From: Streptomyces sp. MH60
GTDB lineage: Bacteria > Actinomycetota > Actinomycetes > Streptomycetales > Streptomycetaceae
DNA: 64,000 bases
Direction: 5' to 3'
NCBI RefSeq assembly: GCF_002939385.1
Contig: NZ_MULI01000019.1
Coordinates: 1 to 64,000, forward strand
The position numbers were made by a program, and so were the translations under genes. Position 1 is the first letter of the stretch. Every line of letters starts with the position of its first letter. The notes beneath the pieces are model-generated. The model was not told where the DNA came from. It made no database searches and was given only the letters and a program-made list of their open reading frames with translations. Shown here piece by piece: positions 20,452 through 28,692 of the stretch.

Positions 20452-22233
20452 CTACGGCGGGCCGGGCGTCCCGGCCCGCAGGGGCAGGTCCTGCTCGGCC
20501 CAGACGACCTTCCCGCCGGGCGTGCGGCACGAGCCCCAGCGCCGGCACAGCATGTTGATCAGCTGGAGACCGCGCCCGCTCTCGTCGCTCACGTCCGCGT
20601 GCTGGATCTGCGGCAGGTCGGGGCCGGAGTCGGAGACCTCCACGGACAGCCGCTCGTGGCGCAGCAACCGCAGCTCGCCGGGGGCGTTCCCGTACCGCAG
20701 GGCATTGCCCACCAGCTCGCTGACCACCAGCTCCGTGGTGTCGACCAGCTCCTGAAGCCCCCACCGCCCCAACTGCTCACGCACCGCCGTACGGGCCTGC
20801 CCGGCCGCCTTGCCGTCCGGCGGCAGCGTCCGCACGTACACGTCGCACTCCGGATCGAGCGGCCGGGCGAGGGCCGCCAGCACGATCGCGTCGTCCGACC
20901 GGTCGTCGCCGATCCGCTCGGCGACCGTCCGGCACGCGGCGGCGTCCTCGGGCAGGCCGTCGCGGAGCGCCTCGCGCAGCCGCTCCAGCTGGGTGCCCAG
21001 GTCGGCCGTGCGGGACCGGACCAGCCCGTCCGTGTACAGCGTCAGCCGGCTCCGCTCGGGCACCGGCCGCTCGACCGGGTCGTACGGGATCACGCCCGTC
21101 CCCAGCGGAGCCCCCGCGGGCACCTCCAGGAACGAGACGGTGCCGTCGGGCCCGGTCAGCAGCGGTGGCGGGTGCCCGGCGCTGGCGATGCGGAAGGTGC
21201 CGCCGTACGGGTCGTAGACCGCGCACAGACAGGTGGCGACCTGGTCCTCCTCCAGATCGCGGGCGGCCAGGTCGAGCCGGGCCAGCAACCGCTCGGGCGC
21301 GATGTCCAGCGCCATCAGGGTCCGGGCCACCGTGCGCAGCCGCCCCATGGTCGCGGCGGCGGCCAGGCCGCGCCCCATCACGTCGCCCACCATCAGCGCC
21401 GTACGGCCGCTGGGCAGCGCGACCACGTCGAACCAGTCGCCGCCCACGGCGGCCGGATCGGCGGCCGGGTCGTAGCACGAGGACACGTCCAGGCCCGGGG
21501 TGCTCGGGCTGGACCGGGGGAGCAGCGCCCGCTGCAGGGTGACCACCTGGTCGCGCTCGCGCCCGTAGAGCCGGGCGTTGTCGATGTACACGGCGGCCTT
21601 GGAGGCCAGCTCCATGGCCAGCGCCACGTCGGTCCGGTTGAACGGCGCCCGGTGGCCGGCCCGGACGAAGTCGGCCAGCCCCAGCAGCACCCCGCGGGCG
21701 ATCAGCGGCACCGCCAGGTAGGAGTGGACGCCCGCCCGGCGCATGATGTCCGACGACTCCCGCGAGGGGGCGATCACGGCGAAGTCCGCGCGCGTCATCC
21801 GGGACACCAGCACCGGTCGGCGGGTGGTGAGACACCGCTGCCCCAGCCGGTCGGCGGTGTGCACCGACAGCTCGCCCACGGGATCGGGCGCGAGGTTCAG
21901 CCCCTCGACCTCCGACACCGCCATGGCCCTGAGCCGCGACGCCTCCCCTCCCGTGCCCCGGTCGCCGTCCTGGAACCGCAGCACCGAGTCCAGCAGGTCC
22001 ACCGCGGCGCCGTCGGCCAGCTCCGGCACGGTGAAGCCGGCCAGCTCCTCCGCCGTCCGCCGCACGTCGAGCGTGGTGCCGATGCTCAGGTCCGCCGCGT
22101 TCAACCAGGCCAGCCGCCGTCGTGAGCCCAGCGCCTCCGACACCGACCGCAACGCGCCCCGCGCCGCCCGGTGCCCGCTCACCAGGGGATTCGGAGGGCG
22201 GCGCAGCCCGCCCAGCCACGCTCGTTCCCGCAC
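20452..22233 (-). CDS. GAF/PP2C (SpoIIE-type) phosphatase with histidine-kinase-like ATPase domain
   Basis: 593 residues in three parts. A GAF domain lies at about 50-200 (AGVHSYLAVPLIARGVLLGL). A PP2C/SpoIIE serine phosphatase covers about 230-440, with metal-binding VGGDWFDVVALPSGRTAL, MVGDVMGRGLAAAA and SDDAIVL. A C-terminal HATPase_c (about 460-590) has VSELVGNALRYG (N box) and DESGRGLQLI (G box). Streptomyces have many such proteins, which can both phosphorylate and dephosphorylate anti-anti-sigma partners. The GTG at 22233 is chosen because GGAGGAGG lies six bases upstream. No anti-anti-sigma gene is adjacent, so its partner is elsewhere. Confidence 0.9.
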   Translation of the reverse strand: MRERAWLGGLRRPPNPLVSGHRAARGALRSVSEALGSRRRLAWLNAADLSIGTTLDVRRTAEELAGFTVPELADGAAVDLLDSVLRFQDGDRGTGGEASRLRAMAVSEVEGLNLAPDPVGELSVHTADRLGQRCLTTRRPVLVSRMTRADFAVIAPSRESSDIMRRAGVHSYLAVPLIARGVLLGLADFVRAGHRAPFNRTDVALAMELASKAAVYIDNARLYGRERDQVVTLQRALLPRSSPSTPGLDVSSCYDPAADPAAVGGDWFDVVALPSGRTALMVGDVMGRGLAAAATMGRLRTVARTLMALDIAPERLLARLDLAARDLEEDQVATCLCAVYDPYGGTFRIASAGHPPPLLTGPDGTVSFLEVPAGAPLGTGVIPYDPVERPVPERSRLTLYTDGLVRSRTADLGTQLERLREALRDGLPEDAAACRTVAERIGDDRSDDAIVLAALARPLDPECDVYVRTLPPDGKAAGQARTAVREQLGRWGLQELVDTTELVVSELVGNALRYGNAPGELRLLRHERLSVEVSDSGPDLPQIQHADVSDESGRGLQLINMLCRRWGSCRTPGGKVVWAEQDLPLRAGTPGPP

Positions 22234-22301
22234 GCGTCGCCTCCTCCCACGGCCTCCTGACCCGATTCTGCCCTGCCGCGGGACGACCGGCGATGGCGGA
22301 C

Positions 22302-22329
22302 CCCCCGCCGGCATCCGCGCCGGCGGGGG
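22302..22329 (-). terminator. Hairpin terminator after the GH13 gene
   Basis: Arms CCCCCGCCGGC and GCCGGCGGGGG pair perfectly around a six-base loop, 15 bases beyond the glucosidase stop. It should end the carbohydrate operon transcript before the phosphatase gene. Confidence 0.7.
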
Positions 22330-22343
22330 TGGCCGGGAGTTCC

Positions 22344-23948
22344 TCAGGCGCGCAGCCACACCGCCGTGTCGCCCGGCAGCCGGCCGGCCTCGTCCAGGGG
22401 CCCGCTGACGAGCAGCACGGCGCTGTGCGCGGGCAGCGCCACCGGCGCGGCGGACAGGTTGACGACGCACACCGGGCCGCCCGTCCGCCGGAACGCGAGG
22501 ACGCCGTCCGGCGCGGGCAGCCACTCCAGACCGCCGTCGCCGAACCCCGGCGTGGACCGCCGCAGGCCCAGCGCCTCGCGGTAGAGCGAGAGCATCGAGC
22601 CCGGGTCCGCGCCCTGGCGGTCCGCCGCGTACGCCGACCAGCCCTCCGGCTGCGGCAGCCAGGGCTCGGTCTCCGAGCCGAACCCGCAGTACGGCGCGTC
22701 CGCGGCCCACGGCAGCGGCACGCGGCAGCCGTCCCGGCCCGGGTCGACGCCCCCGGAGCGGAAGTGCATCGGGTCCTGGATCCGGTCGCGCGGGATGTCG
22801 GCCTCGGGCAGCCCGAGTTCCTCCCCCTGGTACACGTAGACGGACCCGGGCAGGGCCAGCGTCAGCAGCGCGGCGGCCCGGGCGCGCCGGGTGCCCAGGG
22901 CCAGGTCGGTCGGGGTGCCGAAGGCCTTCTTCGCGAAGTCGAAGCCGGTGTCCTCACGGCCGTACCGGGTGACCGTGCGGGTCACGTCGTGGTTGCAGAG
23001 CACCCAGGTGGCCGGGGCGCCCACCGGCGCGTGCTCGGCCAGCGTGTCGTCGATGGTGCGGCGCAGCCGGTCCGCCTCCCAGGGGCAGGACAGGAAGTTG
23101 AAGTTGAAGGCGGTGTGCAGTTCGTCGGGCCGCAGATAGCGCGCGAAGCGCTCGGCGTCCGGCAGCCACACCTCACCGACGAAGACACCCCCGTACTCGT
23201 CGGCGACCTTGCGCCAGGAGCGGTAGATGTCGTGCAGCTCGTCCTGGTCGATGTACGGGTGCGGGTCGACGCCCTCCTCGAAGTCCGCGAGCGCGGGATC
23301 CTTCGCCAGCAGTGCGGCGGAGTCGATGCGTACGCCCGCCACGCCCCGCTCGAACCAGAACCGCAGCACGTCCTCGTGCTCCCGGCGCACCTCGGGATGG
23401 GCCCAGTTGAGGTCGGGCTGCTCCGGGGTGAACAGGTGCAGGTACCACTCGCCGTCCGGGACCCGGGTCCAGGTGCGGCCGGAGAACTGGGAGGGCCAGT
23501 CGTTGGGCGGCAGCTCGCCGTGCGCGCCGCGGCCGGGGCGGAAGTGGAACCGCTCCCGCTCCGCGCTGCCCGGGCCCGCCTCCAGTGCCGCCCGGAACCA
23601 GGCGTGCTGGTCGGAGACGTGGTTGGGGACGATGTCGACGATGGTGCGGATGCCCAGCTCCCGCGCCTCGGCGATCAGCTTCTCGGCCTCGCCGAGGGTG
23701 CCGAAGGCGGGGTCGATGGTGCGGTAGTCGGCGACGTCGTAACCGCCGTCGACGAGCGGTGACACGTACCAGGGGGTGAACCAGACGGCGTCCACACCGA
23801 GTTCGGCGAGGTAGGGCAGTCTCGCCCTCACGCCCGCGAGGTCACCGGTGCCGTCGCCGTCGCCGTCGGCGAAACTGCGGGGGTACACCTGGTAGATGAC
23901 GGCGTCGCGCCACCAGTTGTCGGTGCGGTGCGAGTTGGGGGCTGCCAC
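22344..23948 (-). CDS. GH13 alpha-glucosidase
   Basis: 534 residues, cytoplasmic (no signal peptide), of the oligo-1,6-glucosidase/alpha-glucosidase branch of GH13. Conserved regions: WWRDAVIYQVYPRSFADGDG at the start, DIVPNHVSDQHAWF (region I), GVRIDSAALL with nucleophile Asp209 (region II), FVGEVWLPDAE with the acid Glu (region III), VLCNHDVTRTVTR (region IV) and QGEELGLPEADIP late. It should hydrolyse maltodextrins or isomalto-oligosaccharides brought in by the adjacent ABC importer. The GTG at 23948 has AAAGGA upstream. It is the last gene of the importer operon, separated from the permease by a 149-bp spacer with a long inverted repeat. Confidence 0.92.
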   Translation of the reverse strand: MAAPNSHRTDNWWRDAVIYQVYPRSFADGDGDGTGDLAGVRARLPYLAELGVDAVWFTPWYVSPLVDGGYDVADYRTIDPAFGTLGEAEKLIAEARELGIRTIVDIVPNHVSDQHAWFRAALEAGPGSAERERFHFRPGRGAHGELPPNDWPSQFSGRTWTRVPDGEWYLHLFTPEQPDLNWAHPEVRREHEDVLRFWFERGVAGVRIDSAALLAKDPALADFEEGVDPHPYIDQDELHDIYRSWRKVADEYGGVFVGEVWLPDAERFARYLRPDELHTAFNFNFLSCPWEADRLRRTIDDTLAEHAPVGAPATWVLCNHDVTRTVTRYGREDTGFDFAKKAFGTPTDLALGTRRARAAALLTLALPGSVYVYQGEELGLPEADIPRDRIQDPMHFRSGGVDPGRDGCRVPLPWAADAPYCGFGSETEPWLPQPEGWSAYAADRQGADPGSMLSLYREALGLRRSTPGFGDGGLEWLPAPDGVLAFRRTGGPVCVVNLSAAPVALPAHSAVLLVSGPLDEAGRLPGDTAVWLRA

Positions 23949-23975
23949 GTGACGGTCCTTTCGGGCAGGGTGGAT

Positions 23976-24026
23976 CTTCGCCGCCGGCCCGGACAGAGCG
24001 GGGCGTCGGACAGGCCGGCGGCGAAG
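23976..24026 (-). terminator. Long inverted repeat between permease and glucosidase genes
   Basis: Arms CTTCGCCGCCGGCC and GGCCGGCGGCGAAG are perfectly complementary (14 bases) with a 23-base loop. It lies in the 149-bp spacer and could be an attenuator/terminator that reduces read-through into the glucosidase gene, or an RNA-stabilising stem. Confidence 0.55.
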
Positions 24027-24097
24027 GTTGACGGGACGAGGCGGGAGGGACGGGAGGAAGAGGCAGGGCGGGCGGCAGGCGCCCGGCCCTGGAGCCC

Positions 24098-24973
24098 TCA
24101 GCCCTTGAGCCCTCCGGCGGTGAGTCCGCTCATGATGTTGCGCTGGAAGACCAGGAAGATGAGGAGCGTCGGCAACGAGGCCATGGTGAGCGCGGCGATC
24201 AGCACGTTCACGGGCACCCCGTTGGACAGGGAGTAGATCCCGACGTTCAGGGTCTGCTTGGCCGGGTCGGGCAGCGTCAGCATGGGCCAGAGGAAGTCCT
24301 TCCAGACGCCCACGATCGCGAAGATGGAGACCACGCCGAGGATCGGCCGCGAGATCGGCAGCACGATCGACCACAGCGTGCGCATCGGCGAGGCACCGTC
24401 CATGGAGGCGGCGTCGAGCAGTTCCCGGGGGATCGAGTCGAAGAACCGCTTCAGCAGGAAGATGTTGAAGGCGTTGGTCACCGAGGGCAGCCAGATGGCC
24501 CACGGCGTGTTCAGCAGGTTGCGCTCGAAGATCGGCACGTCGAGCACCGTCAGGTACTGCGGCACGACCAGCACGGTCGCCGGGATCATCAGCGTCGCCA
24601 GCATCAGGCCGAGGATGGCCTTGCCGAGGACCGGCCGGAGCTTGGACAGCGAGTAGGCCGCCGCCACGTCGAACACCAGCTGGAAGGCGAGCGCGCCGAA
24701 CGCGTAGAACAGCGTGTTCCCCAGCAGACTCGCCAGGTCCATGACGTTCCAGGCCTGCGCGTAGTTGTCGGGCTCGAAGGACTCGGGCACCAAGGTGGGC
24801 GGGGTCTGTACGACCTCCTGGGTGTCCTTGAAGCCGCTGGAGACCATCCAGTACATCGGGCCGAGGAAGACCACGGTGAAGAGCGCGACGACGAGGCCGA
24901 ACACCACCCAGTAGAGCGCCTTCCCGCGGGGGCGGGCGAGCTGGGCCGGTGAGATGAGTGTGCGTGTGGACAT
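24098..24973 (-). CDS. Sugar ABC transporter permease (MalG type)
   Basis: 291 residues, six hydrophobic helices, with the EAA loop for ATPase contact: ELLDAASMDGASPMRTLWSI followed by VLPISRPI. The C-terminus is FQRNIMSGLTAGGLKG, characteristic of MalG-type (CUT1) permeases. It forms the channel with the upstream MalF-type protein; the ATPase must come from elsewhere, since Streptomyces commonly share one (MsiK). ATG start at 24973, 18 bp after the MalF-type stop. Confidence 0.93.
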   Translation of the reverse strand: MSTRTLISPAQLARPRGKALYWVVFGLVVALFTVVFLGPMYWMVSSGFKDTQEVVQTPPTLVPESFEPDNYAQAWNVMDLASLLGNTLFYAFGALAFQLVFDVAAAYSLSKLRPVLGKAILGLMLATLMIPATVLVVPQYLTVLDVPIFERNLLNTPWAIWLPSVTNAFNIFLLKRFFDSIPRELLDAASMDGASPMRTLWSIVLPISRPILGVVSIFAIVGVWKDFLWPMLTLPDPAKQTLNVGIYSLSNGVPVNVLIAALTMASLPTLLIFLVFQRNIMSGLTAGGLKG

Positions 24974-24991
24974 CGGTGGATTCCCCCGGCT

Positions 24992-25951
24992 CTACTCGTC
25001 CTCGGCGCGGCTGAGCTTCACGTACGCCGCCGAGAACCCGGCCAGCAGTACGAGGAGCAGCAGGCCGAGGGCCGCCGCGGCGCCGTAGTTGTTGAAGTTG
25101 AAGGCGTACTGGTAGATGAGGTACACGACCGTGGTCGTCGAACCCTCGGGGCCGGCGCCGCCGGTGAGCAGGAAGGGCTCCACGAAGACCTGCATGGTGG
25201 CGATCACCTGCATCAGCAGCATCAGCGAGAGGATGAGCCGCGTCTGCGGGATCGTGACGTGCCAGATCTTGCGCAGCAGCCCGGCCCCGTCCAGTTCGGC
25301 CGCCTCGTACAGCTCGCCGGGGATGCCCTGGAGCGCGGCCAGGTAGATGAGCGCCGCGCCGCCCATGTTCATCCAGGTCGACGCGATCACCACGGAGAGC
25401 ATGGAGAGGTCGGGGTCCTGCAGCCACTGCTGCTCGGGCAGTCCGAAGAGCCCGAACACCTCGTTGAGCAGGCCGTAACCGGGGTCGTACAGGTACTTGA
25501 ACAGCAGCACGGAGGCGACCGGGGGCAGCATCACCGGCAGGTAGACGAGCAGCCGGAGGTAGCCCTTCCCGTGCCGCAGTTCGTTGATGACGAGGGCGAC
25601 GACGAACGGCACGGCGAAGCCGAGCACCAGGGCCAGCACGGTGAACAGCAGGGTGTTGCGCCAGGCCTGCCAGAAGGCCGGGTCGTTGAAGACCGTCTCC
25701 AGGTTCTCCAGGCCGACCCAGGAGACCTCGCCCTGTTCCGTCTTCTGGAAGGCGAGGAAGAACTCCCGGACCATCGGGTACCAGGAGAAGAACGCGAAGC
25801 AGAGAACCGCTCCGATCAGGAAGCCGTGCGCGGTGAGGTTGCGCTTCAGGCTCCTGCCGAACGACCCGCCGCGCTGGGGCGGGCCGTCCACCGGCGGCTG
25901 GGCGTGGCGGGCGCTCGCCGCCTTGCTCGGGGTCAGGCTGGGGGCCGACAT
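24992..25951 (-). CDS. Sugar ABC transporter permease (MalF type)
   Basis: 319 residues with an N-terminal Pro/Ala-rich cytoplasmic tail and six hydrophobic helices. The EAA loop reads ELYEAAELDGAGLLRKIWHV followed by TIPQTRLI. It is the CUT1 partner of the MalG-type permease and precedes it by 18 bp in the same operon. ATG start at 25951. Confidence 0.92.
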   Translation of the reverse strand: MSAPSLTPSKAASARHAQPPVDGPPQRGGSFGRSLKRNLTAHGFLIGAVLCFAFFSWYPMVREFFLAFQKTEQGEVSWVGLENLETVFNDPAFWQAWRNTLLFTVLALVLGFAVPFVVALVINELRHGKGYLRLLVYLPVMLPPVASVLLFKYLYDPGYGLLNEVFGLFGLPEQQWLQDPDLSMLSVVIASTWMNMGGAALIYLAALQGIPGELYEAAELDGAGLLRKIWHVTIPQTRLILSLMLLMQVIATMQVFVEPFLLTGGAGPEGSTTTVVYLIYQYAFNFNNYGAAAALGLLLLVLLAGFSAAYVKLSRAEDE

Positions 25952-25982
25952 CGTCGCTCCTTGGGACTGATCTCGTGGGCCC

Positions 25983-26008
25983 CGGGGGGCGGTGCGGCCC
26001 GCCCCCCG
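25983..26008 (-). terminator. GC-rich hairpin between binding-protein and permease genes
   Basis: Arms CGGGGGGCGG and CCGCCCCCCG pair perfectly around a six-base loop, ten bases after the binding-protein stop. Hairpins here are typical of sugar importers, where they protect the binding-protein mRNA and lower expression of the membrane subunits. Confidence 0.6.
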
Positions 26009-26018
26009 AGGGAGCCGG

Positions 26019-27434
26019 TCACTGCGTGGCCAGAACCTGGTCGACCTGCTGCTCCGCGCTGGAGAGCAGCTTGTCGACGTCGGCGTCCTCGTTGGTGAGG
26101 AGGCCGGACATCACGTTGTCCAGGACCTTGTAGACCTCCTGGGCCTTCGGCGGCTCGGCCAGGCCCGGGACCGGGTTGTCCATGAACGACTTGAAGTTCT
26201 CGACCGGCATGGTGGCGTGCTCCACGCGGGCGGCGTCGTCCTTCTTCTTCGACTCGTTCAGCCAGAAGTTGGGCTGCGGCAGGCCCACCGGCAGCTTGTC
26301 GGTCTTCTTGCGGGCCCAGTCGAACTGCCCCTTGCCGACCGTCAGGTTCTCGAAGTTCAGCCAGGCGACGGCCGCCTTGATCTTGTCGGAGGAGATCCCC
26401 TTCTTGATCATGTAGCTGTTGCCGCCGGCCAGGGTGTTCTTCTCGCCCGGGATCGGGCCCATGCCGAAGTTCTCGTAGTCGGCGCCGAGTTGCTGGACCA
26501 TGTACGTGATGTCGTCCGGCGCGGCGAGGAACATGCCCAGCTTGTCCGTGGCGATCTGCTTCTGCAGGTCGCCCCACTTGAGCAGCTGGGTCTTGCCCAT
26601 GCTCTCGTCCTCCCAGCGCATGGCGTGGAGGTTCTCGGCGACCTCCTTGCCCACCTCGTTGTTGAACGCCGCCTTCTTGCCGCTCTCGTCCACGACCGCG
26701 GCGCCGCGGCTGTACATCTGGGCGGTGAAGTGCCAGCCGCCGGTGTTGCCCGCGCTGTACTCGCCGAAGCCGGCGATGCCGTCGCCCAGGCCGGAGATCT
26801 TCTTGGCCGCGGTGCGGACCTCGTCCCAGGTGCGCGGCGGGGTGTCCGGGTCGAGACCGGCCTGCTCGAAGAGCTTGCGGTTGACCAGCAGGCCCATCGT
26901 GTAGTTGCTCGTGGGCAGGCCGTAGAGCTTGTTCTCGTGCTTGAGCGACCCGAGGACGTTCGGGTCGATGTCCTTCAGCGCCGGGACGGTCTTGTCGTTG
27001 ACGTAGGCCGTGATGTCCTCGGCGCCGTCGTTGTCGAGCACCTGGGGCAGGTCGGTGAAGTAGGTGTAGAAGACGTCGGGCTGGGACTTGGCCTTGAGCA
27101 TCGCCGTGAAGCGCGGCGGCTCCAGGCACTGGCCGGGGGTGGAGCGGCCCTCGATGGTGACGTTGGGGTAGGTCTTGTTGAACTCCTCGACGTCCTCCTG
27201 CCACTCCTTCAGCTCGGCCGCCTTCGCCTTCGGCGGCATGCAGTCGATGGTGAGCGTCACCTTGGTCTTCGGGTCCAGTGGAGCGGCCGGGTCGGAGGAC
27301 CCGCTGCCGCCTTCGGAACCGCCGCCGTCGTCACTGCTGCTCGTGCCGCAGGCGGCGAGAGCGGTCAGGGTGAGAGCGGAGACGAGCGTGATGGCGCCGG
27401 CACGGCGAGTACGGCGGAACCGAGCACTTCTCAT
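26019..27434 (-). CDS. Extracellular sugar-binding lipoprotein of the ABC importer
   Basis: 471 residues. A twin-Arg-containing signal peptide ends in the lipobox LTALAACG, so the mature protein is lipidated at that Cys and held at the outer face of the membrane. A Gly/Ser linker (GGGSEGGSGSS) follows, then a family 1 solute-binding fold (ITAYVNDKTVPALKDIDPN, GIAGFGEYSAGNTGGWHFTA, GGNSYMIKKGISSDKIKAAV). It should bind an alpha-gluco-oligosaccharide given the GH13 and GH87 neighbours. I choose the ATG at 27434 (GGGGA upstream, start of the signal peptide) over in-frame starts further up. It is the first gene of the operon, under the adjacent LacI-type regulator. Confidence 0.92.
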   Translation of the reverse strand: MRSARFRRTRRAGAITLVSALTLTALAACGTSSSDDGGGSEGGSGSSDPAAPLDPKTKVTLTIDCMPPKAKAAELKEWQEDVEEFNKTYPNVTIEGRSTPGQCLEPPRFTAMLKAKSQPDVFYTYFTDLPQVLDNDGAEDITAYVNDKTVPALKDIDPNVLGSLKHENKLYGLPTSNYTMGLLVNRKLFEQAGLDPDTPPRTWDEVRTAAKKISGLGDGIAGFGEYSAGNTGGWHFTAQMYSRGAAVVDESGKKAAFNNEVGKEVAENLHAMRWEDESMGKTQLLKWGDLQKQIATDKLGMFLAAPDDITYMVQQLGADYENFGMGPIPGEKNTLAGGNSYMIKKGISSDKIKAAVAWLNFENLTVGKGQFDWARKKTDKLPVGLPQPNFWLNESKKKDDAARVEHATMPVENFKSFMDNPVPGLAEPPKAQEVYKVLDNVMSGLLTNEDADVDKLLSSAEQQVDQVLATQ

Positions 27435-27509
27435 GGGTGGTCCCCTTCGGGCATGAACGTGGAAGGCGCCCCACCGCCGATGCGTTGTGGGGCGCCGCAC
27501 ACTCAACCA

Positions 27510-27575
27510 CCGTGAACAAGTGAACGCAATATCTCGCGCTGATTTCGTAAATGTTTGACAGTGTCTCGCAGGTCG
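27510..27575 (-). promoter_or_regulatory. Promoter region of the sugar importer operon
   Basis: The 150 bp between the binding-protein start and the LacI stop contains an AT-richer stretch with two direct copies of TCTCGC (27532 and 27564, exactly three helical turns apart). The same hexamer sits at the core of the regulator's own operator (28612-28637). I take this as the likely LacI-type control region. No clear -35/-10 pair is assigned. Confidence 0.4.
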
Positions 27576-27584
27576 GGGAACCCG

Positions 27585-28598
27585 CTACCGGCCGGAGACC
27601 TGTGCGGTGGAGCCGCGGACGACGAGTTCCGGTTCGAAGAGCAGTTCCCTGTGGGGGACTTCGGTGCCTTGGATCTGGGCGCAGAGGAGGTCGACGGCGG
27701 CGCGTCCCATGGCTTCGATGGGTTGGCGGACGGTGGTGAGGGGTGGTTCGGTGCAGGTCATGAAGGCGGAGTCGTCGTAGCCGACGACGGAGACGTCGTG
27801 GGGGACGTGGTGTCCGTGGCGGCGGGCGGCGCGGACGGCGCCGAGGGCGAGGGGGTCGCTGGCGCAGATGATGCCGGTGACGCCGCGTTCCAGGAGGCGG
27901 GTGGCGGCTGCCTGGCCGCCCTCCAGGGAGAACATGGCCCGTTCCACGTGGGCGTCGGGCAGGACGCCGTTCGCCGCCTCGGCGGCCTGCCGTGCGGCGG
28001 CCAGTTTGCGGCGGGAGGGGATGTGGTCGGAGGGGCCGAGCACCAGGCCGATGCGCTCGTGGCCGAGCGATGTCAGGTGCCGCCAGGACTGGCCCACGGC
28101 GACGGCGTCGTCGCAGGCGACGCAGGGGAAGCCCAGATCGGGGATGGAGGCGTTGACGAGCACCACGGGGATGTTGCGCTCGGCGAGCAGCCGGTAGTGG
28201 TCGTGCGGGGCGTCCGCCTGGGCGAACAGCCCGCCGCCGGCGAAGACGACCCCGGAGACCTGCTGTTGCAGCAGTAGTTCGACGTAGTCGGCCTCCGAGA
28301 CGCCGCCCTTGGTCTGTGTGCACAGCACCGGAGTCAGCCCCTGTTGGGCGAGCGCGCCGCCGATGACCTCGGCGAACGCGGGGAAGATCGGGTTCTGCAG
28401 CTCGGGCAGGACCAGGCCGACCAGCCGGGCGCGCTCACCGCGCAGCTGGGTGGGCCGCTCGTAGCCCAGGACGTCCAGGGCGCTCAGCACGGACTGCCGG
28501 GTCGTCTCCGACACCCCCGGCTTGCCGTTGAGGACCCGGCTGACCGTGGCCTCGCTGACCCCAACCTTCTTCGCCACCTGAGCAAGTCGTCGTGTCAC
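27585..28598 (-). CDS. LacI-family transcriptional regulator (copy 1)
   Basis: 337 residues. The N-terminal helix-turn-helix reads RRLAQVAKKVGVSEATVSRV with the hinge LNGKPGVSETTR; a periplasmic-binding-protein-like sensor follows (LVGLVLPELQNPIFPAFAEV, GYDDSAFMTCTEPPLTTVRQ). It is a probable MalR-type repressor of the adjacent alpha-glucan genes. Start GTG at 28598. Its own upstream region carries a 26-bp near-perfect dyad, so it is likely autoregulated. It is nearly identical over its first ~117 and last ~125 residues to the LacI copy at 33242-34252, but differs in the middle of the sensor domain. Confidence 0.92.
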   Translation of the reverse strand: MTRRLAQVAKKVGVSEATVSRVLNGKPGVSETTRQSVLSALDVLGYERPTQLRGERARLVGLVLPELQNPIFPAFAEVIGGALAQQGLTPVLCTQTKGGVSEADYVELLLQQQVSGVVFAGGGLFAQADAPHDHYRLLAERNIPVVLVNASIPDLGFPCVACDDAVAVGQSWRHLTSLGHERIGLVLGPSDHIPSRRKLAAARQAAEAANGVLPDAHVERAMFSLEGGQAAATRLLERGVTGIICASDPLALGAVRAARRHGHHVPHDVSVVGYDDSAFMTCTEPPLTTVRQPIEAMGRAAVDLLCAQIQGTEVPHRELLFEPELVVRGSTAQVSGR

Positions 28599-28611
28599 GA
28601 ACGCAAGACTA

Positions 28612-28637
28612 GCGCAAGTCTCGCAAGAGACTTGCGC
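28612..28637. promoter_or_regulatory. LacI/MalR-type operator upstream of LacI copy 1
   Basis: Arms GCGCAAGTCTC and GAGACTTGCGC are exact inverse complements around GCAA, ending 14 bases before the regulator's GTG. The CGCAAG/CTTGCG half-sites recur at the GH87, LacI copy 2 and amylase promoters, arguing for one regulon. Confidence 0.75.
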
Positions 28638-28651
28638 CAGTCAGTGGCCTG

Positions 28652-28673
28652 TCCGACATCAATCGTTGTCGGA
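28652..28673 (-). terminator. Short hairpin after the GH87 gene
   Basis: TCCGACA and TGTCGGA pair around an eight-base loop, 20 bases beyond the GH87 stop. It is a modest hairpin, a possible transcript end for the large gene. Confidence 0.4.
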
Positions 28674-28692
28674 CCCCGTTGCGGACCGGGCT

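Noticed and set aside
17465..20764. Minus-strand frame of about 1099 codons across the ABC exporter
   Set aside because: Only its last ~326 codons (the flippase-like gene) are real. The rest is antisense to a clearly coding ABC transporter.
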